From positions 3,720,001-3,784,000 of the forward strand of contig NZ_NEVS01000004.1 of NCBI RefSeq assembly GCF_002261215.1: a stretch of DNA of 64,000 nucleotides, written 5' to 3'. The notes beneath the pieces are model-generated. The model was not told the DNA's origin. It saw only the letters and a program-made list of their open reading frames with translations, and did no database searches. This DNA comes from Bordetella genomosp. 11 (lineage in GTDB: Bacteria; Pseudomonadota; Gammaproteobacteria; Burkholderiales; Burkholderiaceae_B). Shown here piece by piece: positions 26,104 to 34,035 of this stretch (positions within the stretch are counted from its first letter, which is position 1; every line of letters starts with the position of its first letter). Made by a program: the position numbers and the translations under genes.

Positions 26104-27066
26104 ATGCCTCGCCCGCCACGCCTGCCCATCCGTATCAGCCTGCGCCGCGCCCTGGCTTGCGCGCTGCTGGCCGCGACCGCCGTCGTGGGCTGCACGCAGC
26201 TGGACGCCTGGCAGCGGGAAGCCATTTTTTCCCCGGCCCAGGGCGACCAGCGCTGGTTCAGCGAACCGCCCGCGGGCACGCGCGTCTTCGACCTTCCCGT
26301 CGCGCCCGGACAGCACGTGCGCGCCTGGTACTGGCAAAGTCCGGATCCGGCCGCCCCGGCCGTCCTGTACCTGCATGGCGCGCGTTGGAACCTGAACGGC
26401 AGCGCCTTTCGCATGACCAGCTGGACACGTCTGGGTTATTCCGTACTGGCCATCGACTATCGCGGTTTCGGCGATTCCACCCGGATGCTGCCATCCGAGG
26501 AAAGCGCCGGCCAGGATGCCGCCGAGGCCCTGCGGGAACTCGCCAGGCGACAACCCGACCCGGCCAGGCGCTTCGTCTATGGGCACAGCCTGGGCGGCGC
26601 CATTGCCATCGACTTGGCCTCGCGCAAGGACCTGCCCGCCTTCGCCGGGCTGATCGTCGAATCCAGCTTCACCAGCATCGCCGCCATGGTGCAGACGCTT
26701 AAATGGGGCTGGGTGCCAGGGGCCAGCCTGCTGGTCACGCAGCCGTTCGACTCCCTGGACAAGCTGGCCGACCTGACCACGCCGGTGCTCTTCCTGCACG
26801 GGACCGGCGACCGGGTGGTCCCGCATACCATGAGCGACCAATTGTTCGCCGCCGCGCAGCGGGTGGCGCCCAGCCTGAAACGCCTGGTGAAAATAGACGG
26901 CGCATCGCATTCGGGCGCCGTGCGCAGCGGACCGGTCTACGACGAGGCGGTGGAATCCTTCGTACGCGATGCCACCCGGGCATATCGCGGCGCGCCCATG
27001 CCGCAACGCCCTCCCGTGGACGCGCGCACCGGCGACACGGCGGCCGGGCAATCGCCTCCGTTGTAA
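26104..27066 (+). CDS. Alpha/beta hydrolase, probable lipoprotein
   Basis: The 320-residue protein has a signal peptide ending in the lipobox-like ATAVVGC near residue 29, so it is probably lipid-anchored on the periplasmic side. The alpha/beta-hydrolase core shows LYLHGARWNLNG (oxyanion region), AIDYRGFGDS, the nucleophile elbow YGHSLGGA near residue 160, an acid in LHGTGDRVVP and a histidine in DGASHSG. Esterase or thioesterase-type activity is likely. The substrate is unknown. A weak promoter-like TAGACT lies downstream, before the next gene. Confidence 0.82.
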   Translation: MPRPPRLPIRISLRRALACALLAATAVVGCTQLDAWQREAIFSPAQGDQRWFSEPPAGTRVFDLPVAPGQHVRAWYWQSPDPAAPAVLYLHGARWNLNGSAFRMTSWTRLGYSVLAIDYRGFGDSTRMLPSEESAGQDAAEALRELARRQPDPARRFVYGHSLGGAIAIDLASRKDLPAFAGLIVESSFTSIAAMVQTLKWGWVPGASLLVTQPFDSLDKLADLTTPVLFLHGTGDRVVPHTMSDQLFAAAQRVAPSLKRLVKIDGASHSGAVRSGPVYDEAVESFVRDATRAYRGAPMPQRPPVDARTGDTAAGQSPPL

Positions 27067-27135
27067 ATATATTAACGAGCCGGTAGACTGGGCCGTCGGC
27101 GCGCATGGGCGCCCTTTCCCTTCCGGAGAACGACC

Positions 27136-28068
27136 TTGAACCGTAGCCGCTGGCAGGGGGTATTTCCCGCCGTCACGACCAAATTCCGCGAAGACGAGTC
27201 GCTGGACCACGAGGAAATGCGGCGGCACTTCGCCTTCCTGATCGATAACGGCGTCCACGGGATGGTGACCTGCGGATCCCTGGGGGAAGCCAGCACACTG
27301 TCGATGGAAGAAAAGCTGGCGGTCGCCCGGACTGCGGTGGAAGTCAGCGACGGGCGCATCCCCGTGCTGGCCAATGTCTCGGAAACCAGCACCCGCGACG
27401 CCCTGCGCTATGTGAAGGCAGCGGTCGACCTGGGTGTAGACGGCTTCATGGTGATGCCGTCCGTCCTGTACGTGGCCGATGCCCGCGAAGCGATGCAGAA
27501 CGTGCGCGCCATCGCCGAGGCGGCCAGGAAGCCCTGCATGATCTACAACAATCCGGTCGCCTACCGCGTGGACCTGAAGCCGGAACACATGGCGCAACTG
27601 GCCGACTGCGAATGGCTGGCCGCCATCAAGGAAAGTACCGACGACATCCGCCGCATCACCGACCTGCGCAATGCGCTGGGCACGCGCTACCAGCTCTTCA
27701 TCGGTGTCGACGATCTGTCGTTCGAAGCGCTGGCGCTCGGCGCCGACGGCTTGCTGGCCGGGCTGGTCACCGCCTTCCCCCGCGAAACGGTCGCCCTCTA
27801 CGACCTGATGAAAGCGGGCGAATGGGCGCAGGCGCTCAAGCTTTACCAGTGGTTCACGCCGCTGCTGCACCTGGACGTATCGACCAAGCTGGTGCAGAAC
27901 ATCAAGCTGGCCGAAACGCTGGCCGGCGTCGGCAATGAAAACGTCCGCCGGCCCCGCCTGCCATTGGCCGGCGACGAGCGAGCCCGCGTGGAAGCCATCG
28001 TCAGGTCGGCGCTGGAAAAACGGCCGGAGGAATTCCGGTCGCACCCGATAACGTCGCGACGCGCTTGA
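27136..28068 (+). CDS. DapA-family aldolase/lyase
   Basis: The 310-residue product is a dihydrodipicolinate synthase/N-acetylneuraminate lyase family TIM barrel. The Schiff-base lysine is in WLAAIKESTDD near residue 163 and the tyrosine in MIYNNPVAYR near 137. The substrate loop reads CGSLGEAST where true DapA has GTTGE. It begins with TTG at 27136 behind GGAGA, and no ATG fits better. A GntR repressor gene follows in the same direction, which points to a catabolic role, not lysine synthesis. Confidence 0.85.
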   Translation: MNRSRWQGVFPAVTTKFREDESLDHEEMRRHFAFLIDNGVHGMVTCGSLGEASTLSMEEKLAVARTAVEVSDGRIPVLANVSETSTRDALRYVKAAVDLGVDGFMVMPSVLYVADAREAMQNVRAIAEAARKPCMIYNNPVAYRVDLKPEHMAQLADCEWLAAIKESTDDIRRITDLRNALGTRYQLFIGVDDLSFEALALGADGLLAGLVTAFPRETVALYDLMKAGEWAQALKLYQWFTPLLHLDVSTKLVQNIKLAETLAGVGNENVRRPRLPLAGDERARVEAIVRSALEKRPEEFRSHPITSRRA

Positions 28069-28142
28069 GCCGCACCGCCGGCGGCCAGGCTCCGTTACCA
28101 TACGGCCGCCGACGATGACGAAGTGACAACACGACCTGGACC

Positions 28143-28793
28143 ATGAGCGCAGCCCTGCCCAAACGCCGAGCCGCCGACGTCGCCTATGACGCCGTCGAGA
28201 GCATGATCGCCACTTTGGAGCTGCAGCCCGGCAGCCCGGTGGTCGAAGCCGATCTCGTACAACGTACCGGCCTGGGACGCACGCCCTTGCGCGAGGCACT
28301 GCTGCGGATGGTCACCGCCGGCCTGATCACGCAAGAGCCCCGGCGCGGCCTGCGCGTGTCCAATGTGCAATTGTCCGATCACCTGGACCTGATCCAGACG
28401 CGGCGCGCGCTGGAACAACTGATCGCCACGGCGGCGGCCCGGCGCGCCACCCCGCCGCAAAGGGCCATCATCCTGGACTGCGGCACCAACATGATGCGCG
28501 CGGCCGAGGGCGGCAACCTGGACGACTATATGCGCGCGGACCAGATGCTGGATCACGCCTGCCACGACGCCTGCCGCAACGTATCGGCCGTGACGGCCGT
28601 CACGCCGCTGTTGATCCAATGCCGCCGCTTCTGGTATGCCTACCAGCATGAAGGCGATATCAAGGAAGGCGCGCGCCACCACATGGCCATGGCCGAAGGC
28701 ATCGCCAGCGGCGACGAACGCGCAGCGGCACATGGCGCCGACGCGCTGATGGACTACCTGGAAGCGTTCGCGCGCAAGGTCATCGACGCATAG
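28143..28793 (+). CDS. GntR-family regulator (FadR/FCD subgroup)
   Basis: The 216-residue product has a GntR winged helix at the N-terminus (VVEADLVQRTGLGRTPLREA, residues about 33-52). An all-helical FCD effector domain follows, with the histidines expected for metal binding in LDHACHDACRN and ARHHMAMAEGI. It lies 74 nt after the DapA-like gene and likely controls it. FCD-type GntR proteins usually sense small organic acids. Confidence 0.88.
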   Translation: MSAALPKRRAADVAYDAVESMIATLELQPGSPVVEADLVQRTGLGRTPLREALLRMVTAGLITQEPRRGLRVSNVQLSDHLDLIQTRRALEQLIATAAARRATPPQRAIILDCGTNMMRAAEGGNLDDYMRADQMLDHACHDACRNVSAVTAVTPLLIQCRRFWYAYQHEGDIKEGARHHMAMAEGIASGDERAAAHGADALMDYLEAFARKVIDA

Positions 28794-28817
28794 CGCCATG
28801 CGCGCGGGGGACGGCCG

Positions 28818-29657
28818 TCAGTCGTCGGCGTAGCGGACGACGCGCAGCCCGATGGAGGACATCCAGCCGCCCAGGCCGGGCTTGGACAGGACCTGGTATT
28901 CCGCGCCGCGCTGCGCGTCCATGCCCTGCCTGCCGCCTGCGGGCATGGCCGGATGGCACATCAGCAGGTCGCCGTCACAGGAATTGCGCAGCCACAGCAT
29001 AAGCAGCGTGTCGTAGGCCTGCGCGCCGCCCTGGAAATCGTAGACGCCCAGGAAGCGACGATTGGTGCGCCGACCCGCCTGCGCGGCCGCCCGGGCGAAC
29101 GCAGCCGCGCCCAGCGCCGCGATGATCCGCGCCTTGCGGCGCAGAGGCCGGGGCACGCCATCCAGGCAGCCCGGCGCCGTATAGCGCAGCCAGGGCCCGC
29201 GGCCAGGATAGCGGCGAGCCAGCACGGCGAACAGCGCCTGGCGGATCTGCGGCAATTGATGCACGTGCTGGTGGCCATCGATGAAATCGGGCGCTCGGCC
29301 CATTGCCGCCTCGAAGGCATCCAGCTGGCGTTCGATCTGGCGCATCACGCGTCCGCCGTCCAGCATGTGCGCGTACGCGAAAGGGATCAGGCGCGACAAC
29401 GGCATGTAGAGGCCCGATTCGCCCAGCGCTTCCGTGAAATTCAGATGCAGGCCGACGTCGATGTCCAGCTCGCGCAGGCGCGGGGCATCGAGGCGGAACG
29501 CCGGCGCCTGCGACAGGCAGCCCACGGCGCTGATCCGCCCCGCGCGCGCCAGCCCGATCACTCCCTCGTTGATCGCCGCGTTCATGCCAAAATCGTCGGC
29601 GCATACGACAATGCGTCTGACATCCGCATAAGCATGCGCGGGTCCCTCTGACATCAT
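28818..29657 (-). CDS. lgmC: ChbG/YdjC-family carbohydrate deacetylase, LgmC-like
   Basis: The 279-residue product has the YdjC-family metal site: IVVCADDFGMNAAINEGVI near residue 16 (Asp pair), VGLHLNFTE near 70 and DGHQHVHQLPQ near 125 (His ligands). YdjC enzymes remove N-acetyl groups from sugars. Beside a polyprenyl-phosphate glycosyltransferase, an ArnT-like transferase and a GtrA protein, it best fits the deacetylase step of Bordetella lipid A glucosamine modification. Two adjacent ATG codons (29657 and 29654) are possible starts. The second has better spacing from AAGG. Confidence 0.8.
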   Translation of the reverse strand: MMSEGPAHAYADVRRIVVCADDFGMNAAINEGVIGLARAGRISAVGCLSQAPAFRLDAPRLRELDIDVGLHLNFTEALGESGLYMPLSRLIPFAYAHMLDGGRVMRQIERQLDAFEAAMGRAPDFIDGHQHVHQLPQIRQALFAVLARRYPGRGPWLRYTAPGCLDGVPRPLRRKARIIAALGAAAFARAAAQAGRRTNRRFLGVYDFQGGAQAYDTLLMLWLRNSCDGDLLMCHPAMPAGGRQGMDAQRGAEYQVLSKPGLGGWMSSIGLRVVRYADD

Positions 29658-29675
29658 CGCCTTGGAAGTTCCGGA

Positions 29676-30071
29676 ATGCGGGTTCTGATCCGACAATTGA
29701 GCTGGTTCGTCGCAGTTGGCTGCGCGGCCGCCGCCACCCATTGGGCCACGGCCGTCGCCTGCGTGGAAGTCCTGCACACGCCGCCGCTGCTGGCCAATGT
29801 CGTCGGCTGGCTGGTTGCGTTCTGTGTTTCGTTCGGTGGCCATTATCGACTCACTTTCCGTCACGAGGCCACTGCGTGGCATGTGGCGGCGCGGCGGTTC
29901 TTCTGCGTGTCGGCCGCCGGTTTCCTGGTGAACGAAGCCGCGTATGCCTGGCTGCTCAGCCGCACGACGCTGCGATATGACGTCCTGCTGGCGCTGATAT
30001 TGGTCGGCATCGCGGTCCTGACTTTCCTGTTCAGTCGGTTTTGGGCGTTCCGCCGCAATACTGCGACTTGA
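29676..30071 (+). CDS. lgmD: GtrA-family polyprenyl-sugar flippase, LgmD-like
   Basis: The 131-residue protein has four transmembrane segments and the GtrA pattern: LIRQLSWFVAVGCAAAATHW at the N-terminus, NVVGWLVAFCVSFGGHYRLT in the middle and FLFSRFWAFR at the end. GtrA proteins are thought to flip undecaprenyl-phosphate sugars across the inner membrane. The gene runs opposite to its neighbours: it starts 18 nt from the deacetylase start and overlaps the 3' end of the ArnT-like gene by 41 nt. That nested layout is unusual for a four-gene pathway. Confidence 0.85.
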   Translation: MRVLIRQLSWFVAVGCAAAATHWATAVACVEVLHTPPLLANVVGWLVAFCVSFGGHYRLTFRHEATAWHVAARRFFCVSAAGFLVNEAAYAWLLSRTTLRYDVLLALILVGIAVLTFLFSRFWAFRRNTAT

Positions 30072-31626
30072 ACGCGGCATCCGGCACGACGCGCCACAAG
30101 GCGCGCTTGCCGCTCACGGCAAAAGGCGCCTTGCCGCGCAGGGCGGGATAGGCATCCTGGTCGTCCTCGGGGTTGCCCCAGAACCAGAACGTCTGTCCCG
30201 CGGGCGCGGCGCACAGGCGTGCCTGCAGTTCGTGCACGGAGATCAACGTATCCTTCATCGCCTCGGGACGGAACTGGCCGGCGTCGTAAAGCTCTTTGCG
30301 CCAGTTGTCCCGCTTGGGAATATCGGGGTTGTTCCAGTCGTCCACCACCCACGCCGGACGCGGATCCCGCAAGGCCATGGGCAGGTCGTAGCCGTACGCA
30401 TGCAGCATGACGATCTGGTCCCCCGGCTTGACCTCTGCCCGGGCGCGCGCGCCCAGAGGCGCGGAGTTGGGCCGCGCATAAATGGCGACGAACGCCGTCA
30501 TCAGTACGCACAGCACGATCGCCGTCGACAGGCAGCCACGATAGAGGCGGCGCGAGCTTTGCGCGTTGTCGCCGGACAAGCCCGTCACGATGACCTCGGC
30601 CACCAGGACAGCGAGCGGCGCGAGCGTCGGCAACACATAGCCCACCAGCTTGGACGCCGGCAGGGAAAAGAACGCCAGCACCACCACGATCCAGACGCCC
30701 ATCAGGAGTCGTACGGCATAGGCATCGCCGCCACGCTCGGCCCAGAACGCCTTGCGGAACACGGCACCCAGCCAGAAGGTCCAGGGCAGGATGAAACCCG
30801 CCAGCACAGGCAGGTAGAACCACACCGGCTGCCGGTTGTTGAAACCGGTTTCGGCGAAACGATCGAACTGCTGATAGATGAAGAAATAATTGAAGAAGCC
30901 GGGGAATTCCTTCTGCATGGCCCAGAACCACGGCAGGCAGACCACCACGAAGGCCCCGATGGCGGGCGGCCACAGTAGCGCCGCCAGGCCGCGCCACTGG
31001 CGCAGCATGGCGATCCATATCAGTAGAATGCCGCCGGGCAGCACCACGCCGATCAGTCCCTTGGACAGAACCCCCAGCGCGGCCAGCACCGCCGTCGCCA
31101 CGGCCAGCGTGCGCCACGGCGCGCCCCGCGTGGCGTTCAGCACGGTGGCGGCCCCGGCCACCGTGGTCAGCGTGATCATGCCGGCCACCAGCATGTCCAG
31201 GTTGGCGAACTGCGCGGCGCCGAAGAAAAACGGCTGCGTCGCCAGCACCAGCAGCGACACCGTCGCCGCCCGCACGCCACGGTAATGCCGGATGAAGCCG
31301 TACACGGCCATCGCCGCCGCCCACGCGGCCAGCCAGGACGGCAGCCGCGCGACCCAGGGATGGACACCGAAAACATCGAAGGCGGTGGACGCCAGCCAGT
31401 AGTACAGCGGGGGCTTGTGAAAGAACGGCATGCCGTTGAGCAAGGGCACGACATGCTCGCCGGCGCGCAGCATCTCCCAGGCGACACCGGCGTAGCGGCC
31501 CTCGTCGGGCAGCGTCATCGGACGCAGCCAGGACAGCCATAGCAACCACACGCCCGTAACGGCAAAAAGCCAGCCCGCGGATAGCGACTCCAGGCGACGC
31601 ATCCATGCATCAAACACACGCGACAT
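30031..31626 (-). CDS. lgmB: ArnT-like lipid A aminosugar transferase, LgmB-like
   Basis: The 531-residue protein is a GT83 (ArnT) family membrane enzyme with about 12 hydrophobic segments. The catalytic loop LPDEGRYAGVAWEML near residue 39 and FFHKPPLYYWLA near 68 are diagnostic. ArnT moves an aminosugar from undecaprenyl phosphate to lipid A phosphate on the periplasmic side. In Bordetella the ortholog LgmB adds glucosamine. The soluble C-terminal domain from about residue 390 is present. The gene lies 12 nt after the glycosyltransferase stop and overlaps the GtrA gene on the other strand. Confidence 0.85.
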   Translation of the reverse strand: MSRVFDAWMRRLESLSAGWLFAVTGVWLLWLSWLRPMTLPDEGRYAGVAWEMLRAGEHVVPLLNGMPFFHKPPLYYWLASTAFDVFGVHPWVARLPSWLAAWAAAMAVYGFIRHYRGVRAATVSLLVLATQPFFFGAAQFANLDMLVAGMITLTTVAGAATVLNATRGAPWRTLAVATAVLAALGVLSKGLIGVVLPGGILLIWIAMLRQWRGLAALLWPPAIGAFVVVCLPWFWAMQKEFPGFFNYFFIYQQFDRFAETGFNNRQPVWFYLPVLAGFILPWTFWLGAVFRKAFWAERGGDAYAVRLLMGVWIVVVLAFFSLPASKLVGYVLPTLAPLAVLVAEVIVTGLSGDNAQSSRRLYRGCLSTAIVLCVLMTAFVAIYARPNSAPLGARARAEVKPGDQIVMLHAYGYDLPMALRDPRPAWVVDDWNNPDIPKRDNWRKELYDAGQFRPEAMKDTLISVHELQARLCAAPAGQTFWFWGNPEDDQDAYPALRGKAPFAVSGKRALWRVVPDAAFKSQYCGGTPKTD

Positions 31627-31638
31627 ATTTATCGGGAA

Positions 31639-32661
31639 CTATTTCTTTTCGGTGAAAACTTTGCCGCGCTGTTCGCGCACGACATACAGGGGCCGGCCTT
31701 TTACTTCGTCGAATATGCGGCCGACGTATTCGCCGACGACTCCCAGGGACAACAGGTTGATCCCCGCGAAGAACATCAGCGCGGCAACGATCGTGGTCCA
31801 ACCGGACACCGCGTTGCCGTACATCAGGAAGTCCACCACCAGATAACAGCCGTAGGCGAAGGACAACAGGGCGAAGGCCAGGCCGATCATGCTCACCATG
31901 CGCAGCGGCCAGGTGGTGAAGGCAGTCAGGCCGGCGAACGCCAATTTGAATAGCTTGCGCTTGCTGTAGTTCGTATTGCCATATGCGCGGGCATCCGGGG
32001 TATAGGGCAGCGCCTCCGCCTGGAAGCCGACCCATGCGTACAACCCCTTCATGAAACGCGTGCGTTCGGGCAGCGCGTTCAGCGCCTGCACGACCCGGCG
32101 GTCCATCAGGCGGAAATCGCCCGCGTTCGGCGGCACTTCCACGCCGCGCCCATCGCTGAGCATGCGATAGAACATGCGCGAGCCCAAACGCTTGAACCAG
32201 GACTCGCTATCGCGGTTCGCCCGCACTGCGTAGACCATATCGGCCCCCGCGCGCCAGCGGGCGACCATTTCAGGGATAAGCGCCGGCGGATGCTGCATGT
32301 CCGCATCCAGGCAGATGACCACATCGCCGGTGGAGGCCTCCAGCCCGGCGCTCAAGGCAGCTTCCTTGCCGAAATTGCGCGACAGCTGCACATAGCGAAA
32401 GCCATCGAGCGCGGCCCATTTCTGCATGAGCTCCGGCGTGCCGTCCGTGCTGCCATCGTCGGTGACGATGACTTCCCATGCCGTGCATAGCTTGCTAAGC
32501 ATGGACATCAGCGCCGGCAGCAGCACGCGCAGGTTGTCGCACTCGTTCAGGCAAGGGACCACGCACGAAATGCGGATATCCCGCGATTCCTCGTCTCTGG
32601 CGGGGCTGTCGGCGGGCAACGTGCGGGGCACAAATGCTTCGGAGCGGGATTCGATATGCAT
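31639..32661 (-). CDS. lgmA: Polyprenyl-phosphate glycosyltransferase (GT2), LgmA-like
   Basis: The 340-residue protein has the GT-A domain motifs VVPCLNECDNL, DDGSTDGT, LSRNFGKEAALSAGLEASTG and the DxD in CLDADMQHPP, followed by YGNTNYSKRKLFK and two C-terminal transmembrane helices. It resembles GtrB/ArnC enzymes that load a sugar on undecaprenyl phosphate. In the lgm pathway this would be GlcNAc. I chose the ATG at 32661 because the extra 46 residues from 32799 have no family similarity, but the ribosome binding site at either start is weak. Confidence 0.82.
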   Translation of the reverse strand: MHIESRSEAFVPRTLPADSPARDEESRDIRISCVVPCLNECDNLRVLLPALMSMLSKLCTAWEVIVTDDGSTDGTPELMQKWAALDGFRYVQLSRNFGKEAALSAGLEASTGDVVICLDADMQHPPALIPEMVARWRAGADMVYAVRANRDSESWFKRLGSRMFYRMLSDGRGVEVPPNAGDFRLMDRRVVQALNALPERTRFMKGLYAWVGFQAEALPYTPDARAYGNTNYSKRKLFKLAFAGLTAFTTWPLRMVSMIGLAFALLSFAYGCYLVVDFLMYGNAVSGWTTIVAALMFFAGINLLSLGVVGEYVGRIFDEVKGRPLYVVREQRGKVFTEKK

Positions 32662-32717
32662 GACGATCGCAGGGAGGGAAACTGCTGCGGCGCAGTATCG
32701 CCCTGTCGACGTCGAAT

Positions 32718-32727
32718 TTTCATGAAA
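32718..32727 (-). promoter_or_regulatory. Candidate BvgA-like inverted heptad upstream of lgmA
   Basis: TTTCATGAAA is a perfect 10-bp palindrome 57 nt upstream of the chosen lgmA start. BvgA recognises inverted TTTCNTA-like heptads and the lgm locus of Bordetella is reported to be Bvg-activated. One short palindrome is weak evidence. Confidence 0.25.
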
Positions 32728-32874
32728 TAGGCGACCACCCGATGGCGGAACAGTCGGAGCCGTTTCGTGACGCTGCAGGGTGAATCTGGCATTTGGCATG
32801 CTTGGATCCCGCTCGCTCCATAGGGAGCCCTGGCAGGCCCCTATTGTAAAGAAACGGCAAAACTCATAGCATGG

Positions 32875-32901
32875 GTATAACGATTTACTAAATCGTTATA
32901 C
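32875..32901. promoter_or_regulatory. Perfect 27-bp palindromic operator upstream of the TRAP operon
   Basis: Two 13-base arms (GTATAACGATTTA and its exact complement) flank a single central C. It lies 38 nt before the DctP start and is A/T-rich in GC-rich surroundings. The operon encodes its own LacI-type regulator two genes downstream, and LacI sites often have an odd-base centre like lacO, so this is the likely operator. Confidence 0.7.
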
Positions 32902-32938
32902 ATACTAAGACCTACATCTATAAGACGGAGACAAACGC

Positions 32939-33988
32939 ATGAAAACACTAGGCTTTTTCCGCCAACCCGCGCCTGTTACCCGGCGTGGCTTCCTGCAAGC
33001 CGCCGCCGGCACGGCCGCGGCGATCGCCGCCCCGCGGGTGTGGGCGGCCCCGGCCACGGTCTCGCTGCGCTGCTCGATTTCGCAACCCGCCGACCAGCAG
33101 TCCGCCCAGTACATCTGGTACGAGCGCTTCGCCGCGGATCTGAAGCAATCCGTCGGCGACCGCATCCGCGTCGATATCTTCCCGAACGGCCAGCTGGGCA
33201 AGGAATCGGATGTCGTCCAGCAGGTCCGCCTGGGCTCCATCGACATGATGATCACGGGCAGTTCCATCTGGGCGACCGCCCTGCCGGAACTCGCCCTGCT
33301 GGACATGGGCTTTGTGTTCGATAGCTGGGACCACGTCAACAAATCCGTCGACGCGGGCGTCGGCGAGCAATTCAACAAGCTGCTGCAAGCGCGCACCGGC
33401 TGCACCTTTATCGGCTGGGGCAATCACTTCAACGCCCGCAGCGTATACACGAAGAAAGTGGTCGAGCACGACAGCGACCTGAAGAACGTCAAGCTGCGCG
33501 TGCTGCCGACGCCGATTTTTGTCGAGACATTCAAGCTGATGGGTGCGATTCCCACGCCCATCCCGATCAACGAGCTCTACACCGCCGTGCAGACCGGCGT
33601 GGTCGACGGCTTCGAACATGACGCCGCGACGGTACTGTCGAGCAAGTTCAATGAAGTCGTCAGCAACTGCTGGCTGACCAACCACTTGTTCAGCCCGTCC
33701 ATTACGGCCATCGGCAAGCGTGGCCTGGGCAAAGTCCCGTCCGACCTGCAGCCCGCCTTCCTGAAGGCGGCCCAGGAGGCATCCCTGTACCAGCGCGAAG
33801 TCGCCGGCAGCAAGGGCAAACAGGCGCTGGCCGATCTGGAAAAGCAGGGCATCAAGTTCCATCCCATGGATCCCGCGGAAAGGCAGCGCCTGCGCCAGGA
33901 GATGGAAAACAAGCTGTGGCCCAGCGTGACCGCGCAGTACCCGGTCACCAAACCGATGCTGGACATCATCAACACATCGCGCGCCTGA
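32939..33988 (+). CDS. TRAP transporter solute receptor (DctP family), Tat-exported
   Basis: The 349-residue protein has a twin-arginine signal (VTRRGFLQAAAGTAAAIAA, ending AWA-type at about residue 36), so it is exported folded. The mature part has the DctP pattern: FPNGQLGKESDVVQQVRLGS near residue 81, TPIFVETFKLMGAIPTPIPI with the conserved arginine before it (LRVLPTP) that binds a carboxylate, and TGVVDGFEHD. It starts after GGAG. The dctQM fusion gene follows 47 nt later. The ligand is an organic acid of unknown identity. Confidence 0.9.
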   Translation: MKTLGFFRQPAPVTRRGFLQAAAGTAAAIAAPRVWAAPATVSLRCSISQPADQQSAQYIWYERFAADLKQSVGDRIRVDIFPNGQLGKESDVVQQVRLGSIDMMITGSSIWATALPELALLDMGFVFDSWDHVNKSVDAGVGEQFNKLLQARTGCTFIGWGNHFNARSVYTKKVVEHDSDLKNVKLRVLPTPIFVETFKLMGAIPTPIPINELYTAVQTGVVDGFEHDAATVLSSKFNEVVSNCWLTNHLFSPSITAIGKRGLGKVPSDLQPAFLKAAQEASLYQREVAGSKGKQALADLEKQGIKFHPMDPAERQRLRQEMENKLWPSVTAQYPVTKPMLDIINTSRA

Positions 33989-34035
33989 GCGCGCCGACAG
34001 CGTCGACGATGCCGCCTCGCGGCTGGGAGCACAGC

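Noticed and set aside
32662..32799. Longer start for lgmA at 32799
   Set aside because: The extra 46 residues have no glycosyltransferase similarity and would cover the promoter-like palindrome. The ATG at 32661 gives the normal family length.
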